The notes below the pieces were generated by a model. That model searched no databases and was not told where the DNA came from. It was given only the letters and a program-made list of their open reading frames with translations. 64,000 nucleotides of DNA from Ceriagrion tenellum. Its lineage: Eukaryota > Arthropoda > Insecta > Odonata > Coenagrionidae. A program made the position numbers and the translations under genes. Location of the stretch: positions 93,508,559 through 93,572,558 of the forward strand of contig OY720639.1 in NCBI GenBank assembly GCA_963169105.1. Direction: 5' to 3'. Shown piece after piece: positions 31,345 to 43,645 of this stretch (position 1 is the first letter of the stretch; every line of letters begins with the position of its first letter).

Positions 31345-31645
31345 CTTGTGAGTTTCTGAGCGACACAGAGAGTATTTTCATGACGCCTCATTACATCTCT
31401 AAGCCTGACAGAAGCGATAAAATAAGAGAGGTACTACATCGCCGAACAGATAGGTACAAAAAATCGTTTTTTCCGCGCACAATAAGCGACCACAATAAAA
31501 ACTGAGCTCCTCCAAATACACTCCCATATTACATGTCACCATTTCACCTCCAAAAAGTTTACATCTATACACGACTGGTGACCTACCACCCCCTGCCACA
31601 CGCCCATGCGGCGGCTCGCGGGGTAGTATGTAGGTGTAGACCTTC
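31345..31645 (+). mobile_element. CR1-like LINE, 3' end
   Basis: Decayed end of the reverse transcriptase frame (VSERHRESIFMTPHYISKPD, RSDKIREVLHRRTDRYKKSF, PRTISDHNKN), then about 120 bp of 3' UTR and the family end box CACCCCCTGCCACACGCCCA .. GCGGCGGCTCGCGGGGTAGT with tail GTAGGTGTAGA. Confidence 0.82.
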
Positions 31646-32454
31646 ATTTTCCGAAAGCGCTTGCGGAATAATGCGCAAATTTTGTAATTTTACAATGTTT
31701 TCCATCGATAACTTACTCTACTAGTAAATCAGCATGAGCTTGCGTCTTAAATTGCCTTCTTACATACCTTAAACCGGGGTGAAATCGTGACAACATTCAA
31801 GGTTTATTCATTTTTGGACGGAAGTCCTTGATTACTCAGAAGAAACAATTACCGAGCCTCAAAGCAAAATATTTCAGCTACCTTTTGTGGAAATATCAAA
31901 TGTTCAGTTATCTCAGTTTAACAGCACTTTTTAATATCGCTGTAACAATTGTACCCCACGTTTGCGGTTATATTCCGACAAGTTATTTTTCCCTAAGAAA
32001 ACTAATACATTTACAGCTTTCCCTCCTAGGAATCATTTATTTATTTTTAGACAAATACTGAAATGTAGATTTTGTGAAAATTTTAAGCGGCGGAGGCCTT
32101 AAAAAATTATTGGAAATATTCTGAAAATTTTTACAAAGGTAAAAACATAAATGCTGAAAATATAAAAGTTGAATCCTAACCATAACTACTGTTTAATAAA
32201 CAACAAAATACTAATGAAAAACAAAAATTCTCCAAAAATGTCTAATTTGACGATAAACAAGAACACAAACAAAATGTTTACAATGTTTGTCATGAGTACT
32301 CTGGCACTGAAAATATGCCTCTCTTTCAAATTAACCTTGGGGACTTTATTTTGGCTATAATATCTTCTGAATGATGCTCGAGTTCATCTATTTCTTTTGG
32401 CCTTTTTCCAGTATAACCCAAATTTTTTCATGGCACTGACAACTGATTCTCCTT
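31646..32454. other. No recognisable feature, AT-rich
   Basis: AT-rich with A/T runs; no element ends or coding motifs. Confidence 0.4.
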
Positions 32455-32485
32455 ACGTATCATTCGCAGGGTAGTATGTAGATTT
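32455..32485 (+). mobile_element. Solo tail of a CR1-like LINE
   Basis: CGTATCATTCGCAGGGTAGT then ATGTAGATTTGT matches the last bases of the CR1-like family end box and tail; no upstream LINE sequence is recognisable. Confidence 0.45.
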
Positions 32486-32744
32486 GTACACTAAAATTCA
32501 GAGAAATAGTCAGGCAACTAGGAGGAGAGGAGATTTTTGTCGAAATACGCGATGGATTCCATAGCAATTCCACATAATTTTAGCGCGATAGCAGAGCGGG
32601 GTAAAGTTATGAACTGGTGGAGCCACTGTATATTTGTGACTCCAGTCATTTCCGTTGATTGCCTAAACTGTCAGTCTCCTAAGCATTCACTACTGTTGAT
32701 TATCGAGATTATACGAAGTAGAAGAGGTCTCAATCTAAGAAAAG

Positions 32745-33495
32745 CGCCCACTGCTACCCTCGCAATTTGTCAACCTGAGCCTCGACAATATGCTGTTAGT
32801 GTATGGGATCCATACGAAACGGGGTTGATATCAGAGTTAGATCGCGTACAGCGAAGAGGAGCCAGGTTTGTGAAACGATGCTACGATAAGTTGGCTAGTG
32901 TGTCTGGACTGTTAGAAGAATTAGGATGGGAATCGCTATCACAGCGTAGATTAAATTATAGGCTTAACCTCCTAACTAAATTTCAGGAAAATCAATTCTC
33001 TGACGACGTAAAAAACATACTATTAACCCCCTCGTACTACGGCAGATAAGACCGCGCCAATAAAATTAGAGAGATAGATTGTAGAACCGATAGGTATAAA
33101 ATGTCATTTTTTTCCGCGTACCATTCGGGACCTTAACAGCTGAGATCGTCGTCATGAATAGTTCGAATTGTGACAAAAGGCAGACGGTAAATCTTTCTCT
33201 TTATATTCTCTACGTTCTTATTTATGCATGATGTAAATATTGATGTTCTTATTTATGCATGATATTTTGAATATGTAGTAGTAGTCTTTGTATCCCTTGC
33301 ATGTTGGAACGATTGACGATAGAATGTTTGTTGGTTATTAGATTTTTAATTGGCGCTTTGCATGTGTGGCACGCGGGTTTCAATGTAATTTCGGTGTTCT
33401 ACCGTATCAGTCATGCATGCCTGGTGTGGAAGCACCCCCTGCCACGCACCCTTTGGGTGGCTTGGAGGATATGACGTAGATGTAGATGAATATCG
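32745..33495 (+). mobile_element. CR1-like LINE, 3' end
   Basis: Reads QYAVSVWDPYETG, LDRVQRRGARFVKRCYDK, LEELGWESLSQRRLNYRLNL, SDDVKNILLTPSYYGR, then after a stop NKIREIDCRTDRYKMSFF. The 3' UTR ends with CACCCCCTGCCACGCACCCT..GGGTGGCTTGGAGGATATGACG and a GTAGATGTAGATGAATA tail. It is most similar to the copy at 5791-6515. Confidence 0.88.
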
Positions 33496-34534
33496 GCCAA
33501 ATGGCTCTACTGGATCAGAGATGAGGCTCCCTGAGCTGGAATTTGCCTTTTCGTCAAGAAAGACCATAGAACGAGGAAGTAGGAGGGGATATAAATACCA
33601 ATTCCATCTTTCTATACGGAATAACATTGCAGAATATTTCAAGATCTCCAGCATTCACAAAACAAAATCGACTCACCAAGCGAGCAATGGAAGTGGTGCC
33701 ATGATGTACCGGCTTATTTTGTAAAACTACTGAGCTAAAAAGATTAAGGCTAAAAAAATTTACACCACTTGGAATCGTTGAATTTTTTTACATTTAAAAA
33801 AGTAACTGGCACACGGGGATATAAATATCTCACGGTAATATTTTTCATAAACATGCCACAGAAATGCAAAACGCGTAATGGCAGCTAAAGATGTTAAACA
33901 TGCCACAAATGTTGTTCTTTTGAATCAAGAGAATTTTTATTCAAAATTATGTTTCACCGTTTCCAGGAAAGCTAAACACTCGAATTTGTTTTCACGATTT
34001 TTGGTTGCTTAAGAAATTTATTCCTAAAAACACATGTTTAAATGAGAAGGGGAGGCTGTGATTTTAAAAGTTTTATCTCTGAAATACCGTAGACTTCTCC
34101 GAAGGATAATCCTTAAGTAACACGTCTTGAGGTAAGCGTTAATTCGGGTCAGGGTACAGAGGGGAGGCGGGCTGCATGATGAGAGCAACAGCTTGCGTGC
34201 CTAAGTCTTCTGAACTACTACAGAGGGATAACGCGGTAAGAACTAACTTCAAAAAAAAACTCAACACAACCTCCTTACGAAAAAAACCTGAGGTAACACG
34301 TTAAGTTGACGTTAAAAGATGCACATTACGCAACCTACCGTCTAAACCCATCCTGCACAGAGAATAACTTTTCATTTAAAGCAAGTTTGTCTCTCGAATT
34401 GACATCGGACTCAATCACCATTATGATATCGACTATTGAGTAATACAAAGACTTGGCTCGTTCAGCAATTATCATTTTTCAACCATCCATGATTTGGGTA
34501 CTATGAAAGTACAGTTAATATGATATATAACCAA
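33496..34534. other. No recognisable feature
   Basis: Mostly AT-rich, no motif. The 33413-33724 open frame begins inside the LINE tail and is not credible as a gene. Confidence 0.4.
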
Positions 34535-34640
34535 TGGTTCACTAGTCTACTAGGTCTTCCTTGACGAAGCGCAGAGCTTTCCTTTGTATTTTGTTTATTT
34601 TTTGGTTAAGTCATTCTGAGCAGGGTCCCGAACGATGACG
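34535..34640 (-). mobile_element. LINE reverse-transcriptase C-terminal scrap
   Basis: On the minus strand, VRDPAQNDLTKK then, after a frame change, NKIQRKALRFVKED matches the CR1-type motif W-D-P ... I-x-K-x-Q-R-(K/R)-A-x-R-F-V. About 100 bp survives. Confidence 0.55.
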
Positions 34641-34654
34641 GCGTACGCAGGGTA

Positions 34655-34790
34655 TGGTCCACACCTCGAATCAGGTCCTAACCACTGGGCACTTATCGAG
34701 GGATCGAGAACCCAAGGTGAAGTCTCGTCCGCAGTCGAGATTCAAACCGAGGACCCCGGGATGGGAGGAGACAACCAGTCCCCAAACCAA
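34655..34790 (-). repeat. Possible tRNA-derived SINE
   Basis: On the minus strand CCCGGGGTCCTCGGTTTGAA then TCTCGACTGCGG carries a B-box-like GGTTTGAATCT in the usual SINE context (GGGGTCC..GGTTCGAATCCCG.CTGCGG). No A box or target duplication could be fixed. Confidence 0.4.
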
Positions 34791-37700
34791 CCCGTACTCC
34801 CGTAAAAATAGCCCCATGAAAGCACAGCCGGGAGGATGAGGGCATAGACGGACCCATTAGTCATAGTTGAAATAGCACCCGTCCAACAACGCTCTTTCAT
34901 CCCTTGGTCTGGCCAACAAACCCCGTTGTTCCCAAGCTCGGCCGACGCCCAATTTCTTCACCCGTCCCCCCTGTTCTCCTATTTCTCGCCCATTTGGTCA
35001 CTTTTCGCTATCTTCCCTCGCCCAACAAAGAGCGCTACCTAGGCTCTCGCCTCCCATTACGGAGATCCCGGCTTTCTCATCTCCTCCTGCGCCTTTCTCA
35101 TCGGCCATTAAAATCCCCAAACCCCTTCGGCCGCGCGGCAGATGGTCAAGACGACCTACTCCTCCATCCCCCTCTTCCTTTTAACCATTCGACCCCTCCC
35201 AACACTGGACTCGCACCTTAAGTATCCTTCCAACAATCCCACCGGCTAGATAGCCACCCCTTGAAAGAGGAAGTCTCCAGGCTACAATAACCAAATCCCC
35301 CTCATACAGATACGCACCAGAAGAAAAAACTCCCGACAATAGACGCTAATAGTTCTGTCGGAGAAATTACACCATTTTAAAAGGCTCGGCCTGTCTTCCC
35401 CCGAGATCCGTAATTCGCCTTTTAAAACTCTTCCATGTGTTTGTCAGTGACGCGCGATTTCTCAAGCCTCCAAACCTTTCGGAGCAAGCCTTCCTGTTTT
35501 CCTCCCATACTCATCTCTCTTTACACGTTAAAATTCCCATGTCTCAAGCGCTTCCCATTCCGTTCGGGCTAGTCTATTTTTTTCATTTTCAAACTGATCT
35601 TAGTCCGGCGTCAACAAACTTACGACATCCAGAAGCCCAGCGACACTTCTTCACGCTTTGTCTCCTGCATCTCCCCAGCAAGGGCAGCAAAGCATTACGG
35701 ACGATTTTACCAGGCACTTCCGTATTTCAGCACTAAAATCACAGAGTAACAACTGAAATTTATAGGAAAAAGGTTTAATTGCAAAATCCAATGCTCAGTT
35801 TTCAAGTACCTAGAGCGAGATTTCAGCTTTTTAAGTTACTTCAGGGGACTTGTAATGCATCCAAACATCATTTGAAAACTTCTAACTGAATTGGTTGTTG
35901 GCGAAACCCGGATAAACAAGTATGGTACTTGTTGCTGTTATCAGTACTGAAAATCGCCAACTAGAAAAACCTTACACCAGGCAGCCAAAATAAATAATGA
36001 ACTGATCATTGAGGACTTAAATTTAGACGTTTATAGCATTTAAGGCCTCGAAATAAAGTTTGAAAAATGCACGGTTTCAGAAAGAGGACTCCGAAGGAAA
36101 AGGAAGGAATTAGAGAGGATGGTTTCCCAAGGGTGGAAAAAAATAATTTACAATTGAAAGACTTTGGTACGCCAGGGGAAGGAACAAAAACTCAATACAA
36201 CAAATAAATAAAACAATAGAAAACTGTAACGATGAGATTACACAATGCCATGAAAGCAAAGACAATAGAACGGAGGAAATTGCATCAGTTAAGTGAAGAA
36301 AACGTATTTTATACGGCATAAGAAGAACTCTGAAATATACAAAGCTCTCTGACAGGAGTAAATAAATAGGGTAAAGTCAATATCTAATTTACAACAAGGC
36401 AGTGGCAGCATACTTTAACGACGGTTACCTATTATCTTCGAATAAAATTTAAGCGGTAGTTCAGTCCTTCTGAGAGAAACTGAGGCTAATTAGCGTGCAA
36501 ATGACTTAGGCGGCTTAGGACTCGTTTCAGACTCTCCGCTGAGAGCGGTAGACTGCAGAACAGATCGGAAGCTATGTCGATGCATGCAGGATAAGAAAAG
36601 GGGATGATCCGATCCAAGATGATCGGTAATGAATTTATTGATTGGATGACAAACAGTCCAAACCGAAATATCAAAAAAAGTCTAAAACATTAAAAGTCTA
36701 AAACATGAAAAGTCCAAAATACTCAAGTCCACAAATAAAGAAGTCCAACATACAATAAATCTAAATTTTTATGCAAACAGTTTGATTTTACAAATGTAAG
36801 ATATTTCATAAACAATGTATAAAAAAGTAACGAATTATTTTACAAATATCTGCTTGTATCTCCATTTTACAAATATAAGCCATGACCAATACATGTAATA
36901 TTTTCTAAGTCTATTCCAACGTCGACATATTCTTGACAGTTAACGACCAGACGAGAGATCCGCTGTTAAACCGGTTGTAGGCTACCAGTAGGCAGATTTT
37001 CTACACTTTCAGTATTATAAAACCCCTTCTGAGTGCGACTTAGTATACAGGAAACTAATGTCCACTAGCATTTCGACGTTTTACAATAATTTCAAACATG
37101 GCCATGTCTAAAAATCAAATTTTGTCCGCGAAAAAGGTTAACTTTGAAGTGAATTATAAATAAATAAACAGTGAAGTTTTACAAATGCTAGTTGCTGTTT
37201 AGTAAGCTATAATAAGTTTCTCGGTTCTATTTTGAAGGAAAAATTAACTTGTAGAATAGTTTATTTTTATCTTTTTGGACCTAATAGAGTTTGGACTTTT
37301 TTCCAGCATCCGAAATCAATTCAAAGCGATAAAATCAATATTTATATGACACTGCTTTTATTTTATTTTAGTTCTGGTGCCATAAAACGGCGAGTCTCTA
37401 CCTTATCGCCATGTGGAGCAACCCCGTCAACATTAAAAATTTCCAATCAACGAACTAACATATTTACACATCTGAAATCAACGATAAAATTAACAACTAA
37501 CTTCACTATTTACAAACCATGATTTTAGAGCGTTGTTTTTACGTTTAAGTTACGAGTGTTTTTATCTTCCATTATCACCCTGTCGTAACAATATTACGGC
37601 AATGTGAGGTTTTTAATTACCGTTCGGCAAAAAAGCTTACCTTCTTTGGTACCAACACATTTGAACACATAAGTTAAATACTGTTAATAAATCACTGAGT

Positions 37701-38431
37701 CGTGACAATTGAGTACCGACAGACAGGATACATAACGGTTAGCCAGCTCACGACGAGCCATTCTAAGTCCAAGCGCACTGAAGTGCGCTAAATCGTGGCG
37801 TCAACAACTTTTAGCAATCCATTGATTCTGGAGGACAAAACCTTGCTTATAGACGAAAAAACACTCTCATATAGTACACTGATATTAACAACATTAAATT
37901 TTTGAGGAGGGGGATATAACCTTGCTCTTTGCATCCCTGTTCCTTATCTCACAACCCCTAGCGCCTATTTATATTTTCCCATGAGAATGCGTGACGGACA
38001 GGCATAAATAAATCTGGACGTAGAATATCCACTATACAAAATAATCTCAAAAGCATGGAATTCGCATCAACTTAGCAACTTATATATGTTAAACAAATTT
38101 TAAAAAAACATTGGTAAAAATAAAGAAAATATGAATTTGAAAAAAGAAACTTTATTCGTGATTTAACCAAAGGCGTAGCAGGATAATTCATTGAAAACTT
38201 TTCTCAAATCTAAATTAAAACTAGTGACAAACTTGGTCGTTTCAATTCATTACATTCATTATACTGGAAAAATTGACACTGTGCTAATATAAAAGTTTGA
38301 GAAGCCATTAAGTATGGCCCTTCAATATGAAAACCAATCGTTTCGAACAAACCAGGCCCGACACAATCAATTTTCTCATATCGTTCGGAGAGCATGATCA
38401 TAACACATAATAAAACTAGGTACGGGTCCTT
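34791..38431. other. Long unassigned stretch
   Basis: 34900-35230 is C-rich and gives low-complexity frames. 36660-36740 has AAAAGTCTAAAACAT in tandem. AGCGCACTGAAGTGCGCT at 37772-37789 is a perfect 8-bp hairpin. No genes or element termini were recognised. Confidence 0.4.
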
Positions 38432-38668
38432 AAGCCCGTTTTACACGAAGCGCGAAATTGCACAATTTTAAACGGAGTTTTTTTCTCAATCTGACATTTT
38501 CTCAATCTCAATCTAATGAATTAGAGCATGGGCTATTTCGCCATCTCGCGTCAATGTAGTCGTGCATTCGTTCCTGCAATTCATCGCTTCATGCGATGCA
38601 ATTTGAAATGCAAGTTCGTACACATACAATATTGTGCAATTATGTACCCCGTATAAAACGGGATTTAC
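38432..38668. mobile_element. MITE family M4
   Basis: Left CCCGTTTTACACGAAGCGCG..AATTGCACAAT is inverted at the right as ATTGTGCAATTATGTACCCC..GTATAAAACGGG. The CCCGTTTTACACG terminus resembles GGCCGCTTTACACGG of M3, so the two may be related. Confidence 0.6.
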
Positions 38669-38829
38669 ACACAGCCAAGCCCAATCATCGGATTGGTGAC
38701 TGCTGTTGATAAGTATATACATACATCCTCAACAAGTGACAGTTTCAAGTAACCGACGTGCAGGATCTCACAGAATTTTAAAAAAATTACGTTCATATCT
38801 CACAGAGCCCCACCTGGAGGGCATTACTC

Positions 38830-38965
38830 CCTCCAACGACCCTCGCGTTCACCTCGTCCCTGCATATCATGGGCGGCGACTCCCTGGTCATTACGGCGAG
38901 ACATCGATCACCCGGGAGGTCGAACCCCGGACTCCGGGCATTCTCGTCTCCCCGCTAGATTAGAC
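38830..38965 (-). repeat. Possible tRNA-like SINE fragment
   Basis: On the minus strand GAGTCCGGGGTTCGACCTCC contains a near-consensus B box (GGTTCGACCTC), preceded by TCTAGCGGGGAGACGAGAA, which has an A-box flavour. A true tRNA cloverleaf could not be drawn. Confidence 0.4.
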
Positions 38966-40096
38966 CCATTTGCTCACCGGGAGACCATTAACATCGGTCC
39001 GAGGCCGCGGACCCCATGGACCCACACGCCTAGGGTGGCCCGCCGCCCCCCCCCCCCTCCGGAACACACCTCGCGCCCCCTATGGGTGAAGCACCGAAAC
39101 CTCCATCTTCGTTGAGCGGCGAGGAGAATTGCTCTGGATGGAAGGGGGGAGATGGTTCCGCAACGGCATTCGACGCGACGGACCCGGGTTCTTTCCCTGG
39201 CTGGGCTGACCTTAATGACTTGGCGTAATGTCCCGGAGCACGTACGCTTTAGTGCTGTGCGAGTGCGGATATGGGACGCCTGGCAACACTTGCGGCCACC
39301 TCGCCCCACCAACCATAGGGATCATTCCCACGACCTACCATGATTTTTGGGGTTTTTCTCCCTTCCTCATCTGCAGAAAAGCAGGCTAGGCACAGCGCAA
39401 CGTCAGCGGGAGACCGCTCAAAATCGTGAATTTTAGAATGCAAGAGAAATCCGTTTTCTTAATTTTTTCTTATTTCTTTTCTTCGAATTTCTCCGAATAA
39501 AACGCGAAATTATATTTCCTTCGAAACAAATGACCCATGCCGTTGATTAAGAAAATTCATTACGCTTTGGTTCAATGAAAGTTAAGCTACGGAATAATTT
39601 ACTGGGAGGATATGAACACAATTCCCTCAATCCGATGCAAATGCTCCAGAAAGGGCATAGTGAGGCTTCTAGCCAAAATATTCTAATTAGACCCATCCTT
39701 CCTCATCTTCATCTATTTCCATTACATCGTCTCTAAATTTATAAGGTAATGAAATTGTGTACCCTGAGAAGTTAAAAATTTACATTAATATTATGTTACC
39801 CTTCAAACTATATTTCTCTTTGTAGAGCCTAAAAGTATTCATAGTATGTCGGCTAAGTGCCCCAACTAAAACCGAGTCTGTAATTAACACATAAATACTC
39901 GCGTATTATTGTTGATGACCTAAGCTGAAATATATATATTAGGCGACTTAATGTGTAGTGCCTGTTATACAAGTTTTTAAACAATATTTTTCGAGCGGAA
40001 CTTGAGATAAAAAAGTTATTCGAAGAGATAACATCGCACTTCTATTAAGGCAAAGAATTTCTGAGTTAAAATCCATCATGTTTAAACCAATACCTA
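38966..40096. other. No recognisable gene; part GC-rich
   Basis: 39000-39350 is GC-rich with a run of about 14 C near 39043; the rest is AT-rich. No motif. Confidence 0.4.
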
Positions 40097-42850
40097 GAGG
40101 AGAAGGTGGTATTATGGGCACCTGTGGGTATTATGGGCACCCTTAATATCTAAAGAAGGAGCATACGCATTCTAGCGGAAAATGCCTGAACTAGTAGTAG
40201 TAGTTCATAGAAAAGCGTGTATAAGCGCTGACGTCGACATCTCCTTCAGCTAGAGAGTTTCCACAAGTTTTGTGTTTGTGCTCCGACGAAAACTATTGAA
40301 TTCAGGTATTTATACTGATTTTATAACCAGTATACCTAATTTACTGCATACTCTTAGCCACACCGTATATTGTGGACATACTAAGGAATGTATTACAGTA
40401 ATTTTTTTAGCGATTTGTGGTTAAAGTTAATTGCTGGTGGTCTTTTGTTTTCCAATATGGCGAGGGTGGTAGTATGGGCACTTTTAGTGCTGGTAACATG
40501 GGCCCCTACTGAAAGGGGCTCATATGACAACCACTGAAGTGAAATGTTCATTTTTGTTGTAGGTGCCACGTAAACAACTATACCCACCCAGGAAAAAACC
40601 CAAAAGGCATTCCTGGGATAACATCGTTATGGCACAAGCCATAAAAGCTGTAAGGTAAAATTCCATGGGGGCTAAACGAGCAGCTAAAATACTTTTTGTT
40701 CCAAGAACAACTCTGCAGGGGCTTGCTTCTTGTAGCTTACCTCCTGAGGAGGCAGTCTGTGTCAAATTAGGGAGAGAGCCAATCATGCCAGTAGAGCTAG
40801 AGAGACAACTCGTGAAATACCTTCTTACAATGGAAACAAAGTTCTACGGACTAACTAGACAAGATGTTCGGCGTCTAGCTTTTCAATTGTGCGAGAAAAA
40901 TGGAATAAAACATCCATTTGGTGGCGATGGAGTCGCAGGACGTGCGTGGTTTGATCATTTTATGAACCGACATAACGATGTATTGTCTTTCCTAAATCCA
41001 ACGGCTACTTCCTTTTCCCGAGCCAACGGGTTTCATAAAGAGTCTGTGAATGGTTTCTTTGATATTATTGAGGCAGAATAGAGAAACATTCGTATCCACC
41101 CGATCGCATATTCAATGTAGATGAAAGTGGCATCTCTGTTGTGCAAAGTAAAGTGCCACGTGTTGTGGGTCTCAAAGGGAAACGCCAAGTCGGGGCCTTG
41201 AGTTCTGCAGAAAGAGGGTCTTTCATCACCATTGTATGTTGCATGAGTGCGGGGGGAACGTTTGTGCCACCAATGATTATTTTTCCTCGGAAGAATATAA
41301 CTGAAACTTTGATGAGGGGAGCCCCAATCGGAGCCATTGGCAGATGCCACCCTTCAGGTTAGATTCAGGGAAATTTGTTTACACAGTGGTTCATTCATTT
41401 TATCGAGAAAACAAAACCTACGTTGGAAGACCCTGTACTCCTTATTCTTGATGGACATCATACTACCCAAACCAAAAACATTGACATTGTTGACCTTGGA
41501 CGGAAAAACCATGTTTCTATTATCAGTCTCCCCCCTTATACAACGCATAAACTACAACCTTTAGACAGGCATTTATGTATCCATCGAAAAGTTATTACAG
41601 CGAGTATATTCGACAGTGGGTGCGGCAAAATGATAGACCCCTCGGACCATATGACATCGCTGAACTTTTTGTAAAGGCATACCTAATATGCCAAACTGCG
41701 TCCATTTCTATAAATGGATTTAAGGTAACTGGACTTTGCCCGCGTGACCGAAACGTATTTAGCGATGCTGATCTCCTGCCGTCTAGTGATTATGGAGAAA
41801 CAGTGGATATTGAAACCATTCAACAATCCAAAGACAGAAACCAAAAATAAATCTTCACCAACAGTTCCCTCACGAGCTCCAGCTCCAGCCCTTCAAAACC
41901 CACAAGACACGACTCCGTCAGTCTCAGATAAAAGGTCAATTTATGACACGCCGTGTGCTAAAGATTTACAGGAGGCGGGGACTCAGGGTGCACGTCCAAT
42001 GCACTTCAAACTAAAAAAAGTTGTTTCCCCGCGAGACATCTGGCCAATTCCCAAACCAAAAAGATAAGAGTCCAATAAAGGCCCTAAATCTGCAAAGGCT
42101 ACACTCATAACATCATCTCCATACAAATTAAATTTGGAGGCTCTGGCTAGGAAAAATGCTGAAAAGGAATGGGAGAAAGAACAAATAATGACCAAAGGAA
42201 AAGCGGAGGGGAAAAGAGATAAAAGAAAGATCAAAAGTAAATCATGCAAAAGAAATTTGGCTTTTGGCCCAGAGGAGGAAGATAATGGTGATGTTGACAT
42301 TGATTCGGGGAAATCGGTTATGGATTTTGATGTGGGAGTTTCAAACCCTGGAAATGAGGATACTTTTTGCCTTTTTTGCGAAGGAACTTTTCTTGGAGAC
42401 ACAAGAGGTGAACTATGGGTTCAGTTCATATTGGGTGAACTGTGGGCGCACAAAGATTGTGCAGGGTGTGAAACAAATGTTTATGTGTGCGATTTTTGCA
42501 AGTAGTCACTATTCTACATTTTCAAATGTATTTCATTTCATAACCATACTTTACACACAATCTTCCATAATTTCAACAATTATCATTTTGTTGACAACAT
42601 AAAGGTGAATTTCACTCTTGTTGTAAAAAGAGTTATTAGTAATTTATCATAATTTTTCTCTTTATCTCAATAAAACTTTGTTTTGTATCATAAATTTGGA
42701 TTTATTTCGCCATTTACCAGGGTGCTCATATTACCAGCACAACTGGTAATTTTCTCGAAGAGCACTTGGTATAAAATTTTTGTTTTAGCTCATCAAGTAG
42801 ATGGCCTATGACATTAACGAAACGGGTTACCATAATACCACTATTACCTC
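40097..42850 (+). mobile_element. pogo-superfamily DNA transposon with both ends
   Basis: Left end GAGGAGAAGGTGGTATTATG and right end (complement) GAGGTAATAGTGGTATTATG are flanked by TA (40095-40096 and 42851-42852). Sub-terminal repeats of TATGGGCAC occur at about 40113, 40132 and 40475, with CATGGGCCCC near 40499 and related GGTGCTCATATTACC at 42720. It encloses a decayed transposase on the plus strand. Length about 2.75 kb. Confidence 0.88.
40563..42505 (+). pseudogene. pogo-type DDD transposase with C-terminal zinc finger
   Basis: An AG at 40561-40562 preceding the first recognisable codons suggests an upstream intron. The pogo HTH reads WDNIVMAQAIKAVR, a stop, then MGAKRAAKILFVPRTTL. 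A CENP-B-like second DNA-binding half (RQDVRRLAFQLCEKNGIKHP, AGRAWFDHFMNRH) follows. The DDE core is in broken frames: FNVDESGISVV (41112), LLILDGHHTT (41440) and LQPLDRH (41550), giving all three acidic positions. After further frameshifts, a lysine-rich linker leads to a zinc finger: CLFCEGTF, LWAHKDCAGC, VCDFC, stop at 42505. This finger is typical of one arthropod pogo/Tigger subgroup. At least four frame breaks make it inactive. Confidence 0.9.
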
Positions 42851-42933
42851 TATATATTCGCTAGATGACCGATGACCAAGTAATATTCGCACACCATTCG
42901 ATTGCAGAAATCTTACTAAATAATCTATCACTT

Positions 42934-43371
42934 CGTTTACCAATCCATCTCAGATCGATCTGACCCGATGAGAACGGCATGATAAACGCATCAGGCTGGT
43001 GGGATCGACCTGAGATGCGGGTCCGCATTCTCAGCCATTCCAAGATTTCAGATCGATCTGAACCAGCGGGTTTGTGGCGCACCTCGTTATTCTTTTGTTT
43101 GTCATTAGGAAACAAATTAAGTGAAATTGATGATATCGCAGCACATCTCAACCTACCTCCATTGTGCAATTTTGTTCAATTGCAATGTGACTTAAATATT
43201 CCTACTCTGCACTTGTTTCTACACCGAGTCAATCGTGCTTGAACTGATAGATTCGATTATTCACTATCGATATTTTCAGTCCGAGTTGGTAAACCAGGCG
43301 ATCTGAGTCGTCTCGCCAGGAATTTTCAGATCGTTCCGAGTTCAGATCGATCTGAGATCGATTGGTAAACG
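42934..43371. mobile_element. MITE family M6 with GATCGATC palindromes
   Basis: Left CGTTTACCAATCCATCTCAG and right CTGAGATCGATTGGTAAACG form inverted repeats of about 30 bp. The palindrome TCAGATCGATCTGA occurs three times (42950-42963, 43048-43061, 43342-43355). No coding frame; target duplication unclear. Confidence 0.75.
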
Positions 43372-43427
43372 TAGAGTACGTTAAAAATAAGGTAGGTTAT
43401 CGGGCATGGCTAAAATGAAGGTTCCTT

Positions 43428-43645
43428 ATAAACCTAAATGGAAAGGAGGTGGGAGTAACGAGTGGAAAAAGTTATTTACACTGCTCAAGAGGGCCGCGAA
43501 AGTTTACGGGGAACGAATAATTTACAGGGGTCGATTAAGGACTTAACTCGGGTGACTAACTTCTAAGTAATAAATTTAAAGGGCTCATTTCTTCCCACAC
43601 CTAATCCGACGGTGCTCCACCTTTAAAAACTTCCATGTAACACCC
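43428..43645 (+). repeat. Dispersed repeat R-A, copy 2 (empty site)
   Basis: Uninterrupted version of 22222-22742. At 43474-43479 a single ATTTAC stands where copy 1 has MITE M2 flanked by ATTCAT and ATTCAC. Confidence 0.72.
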
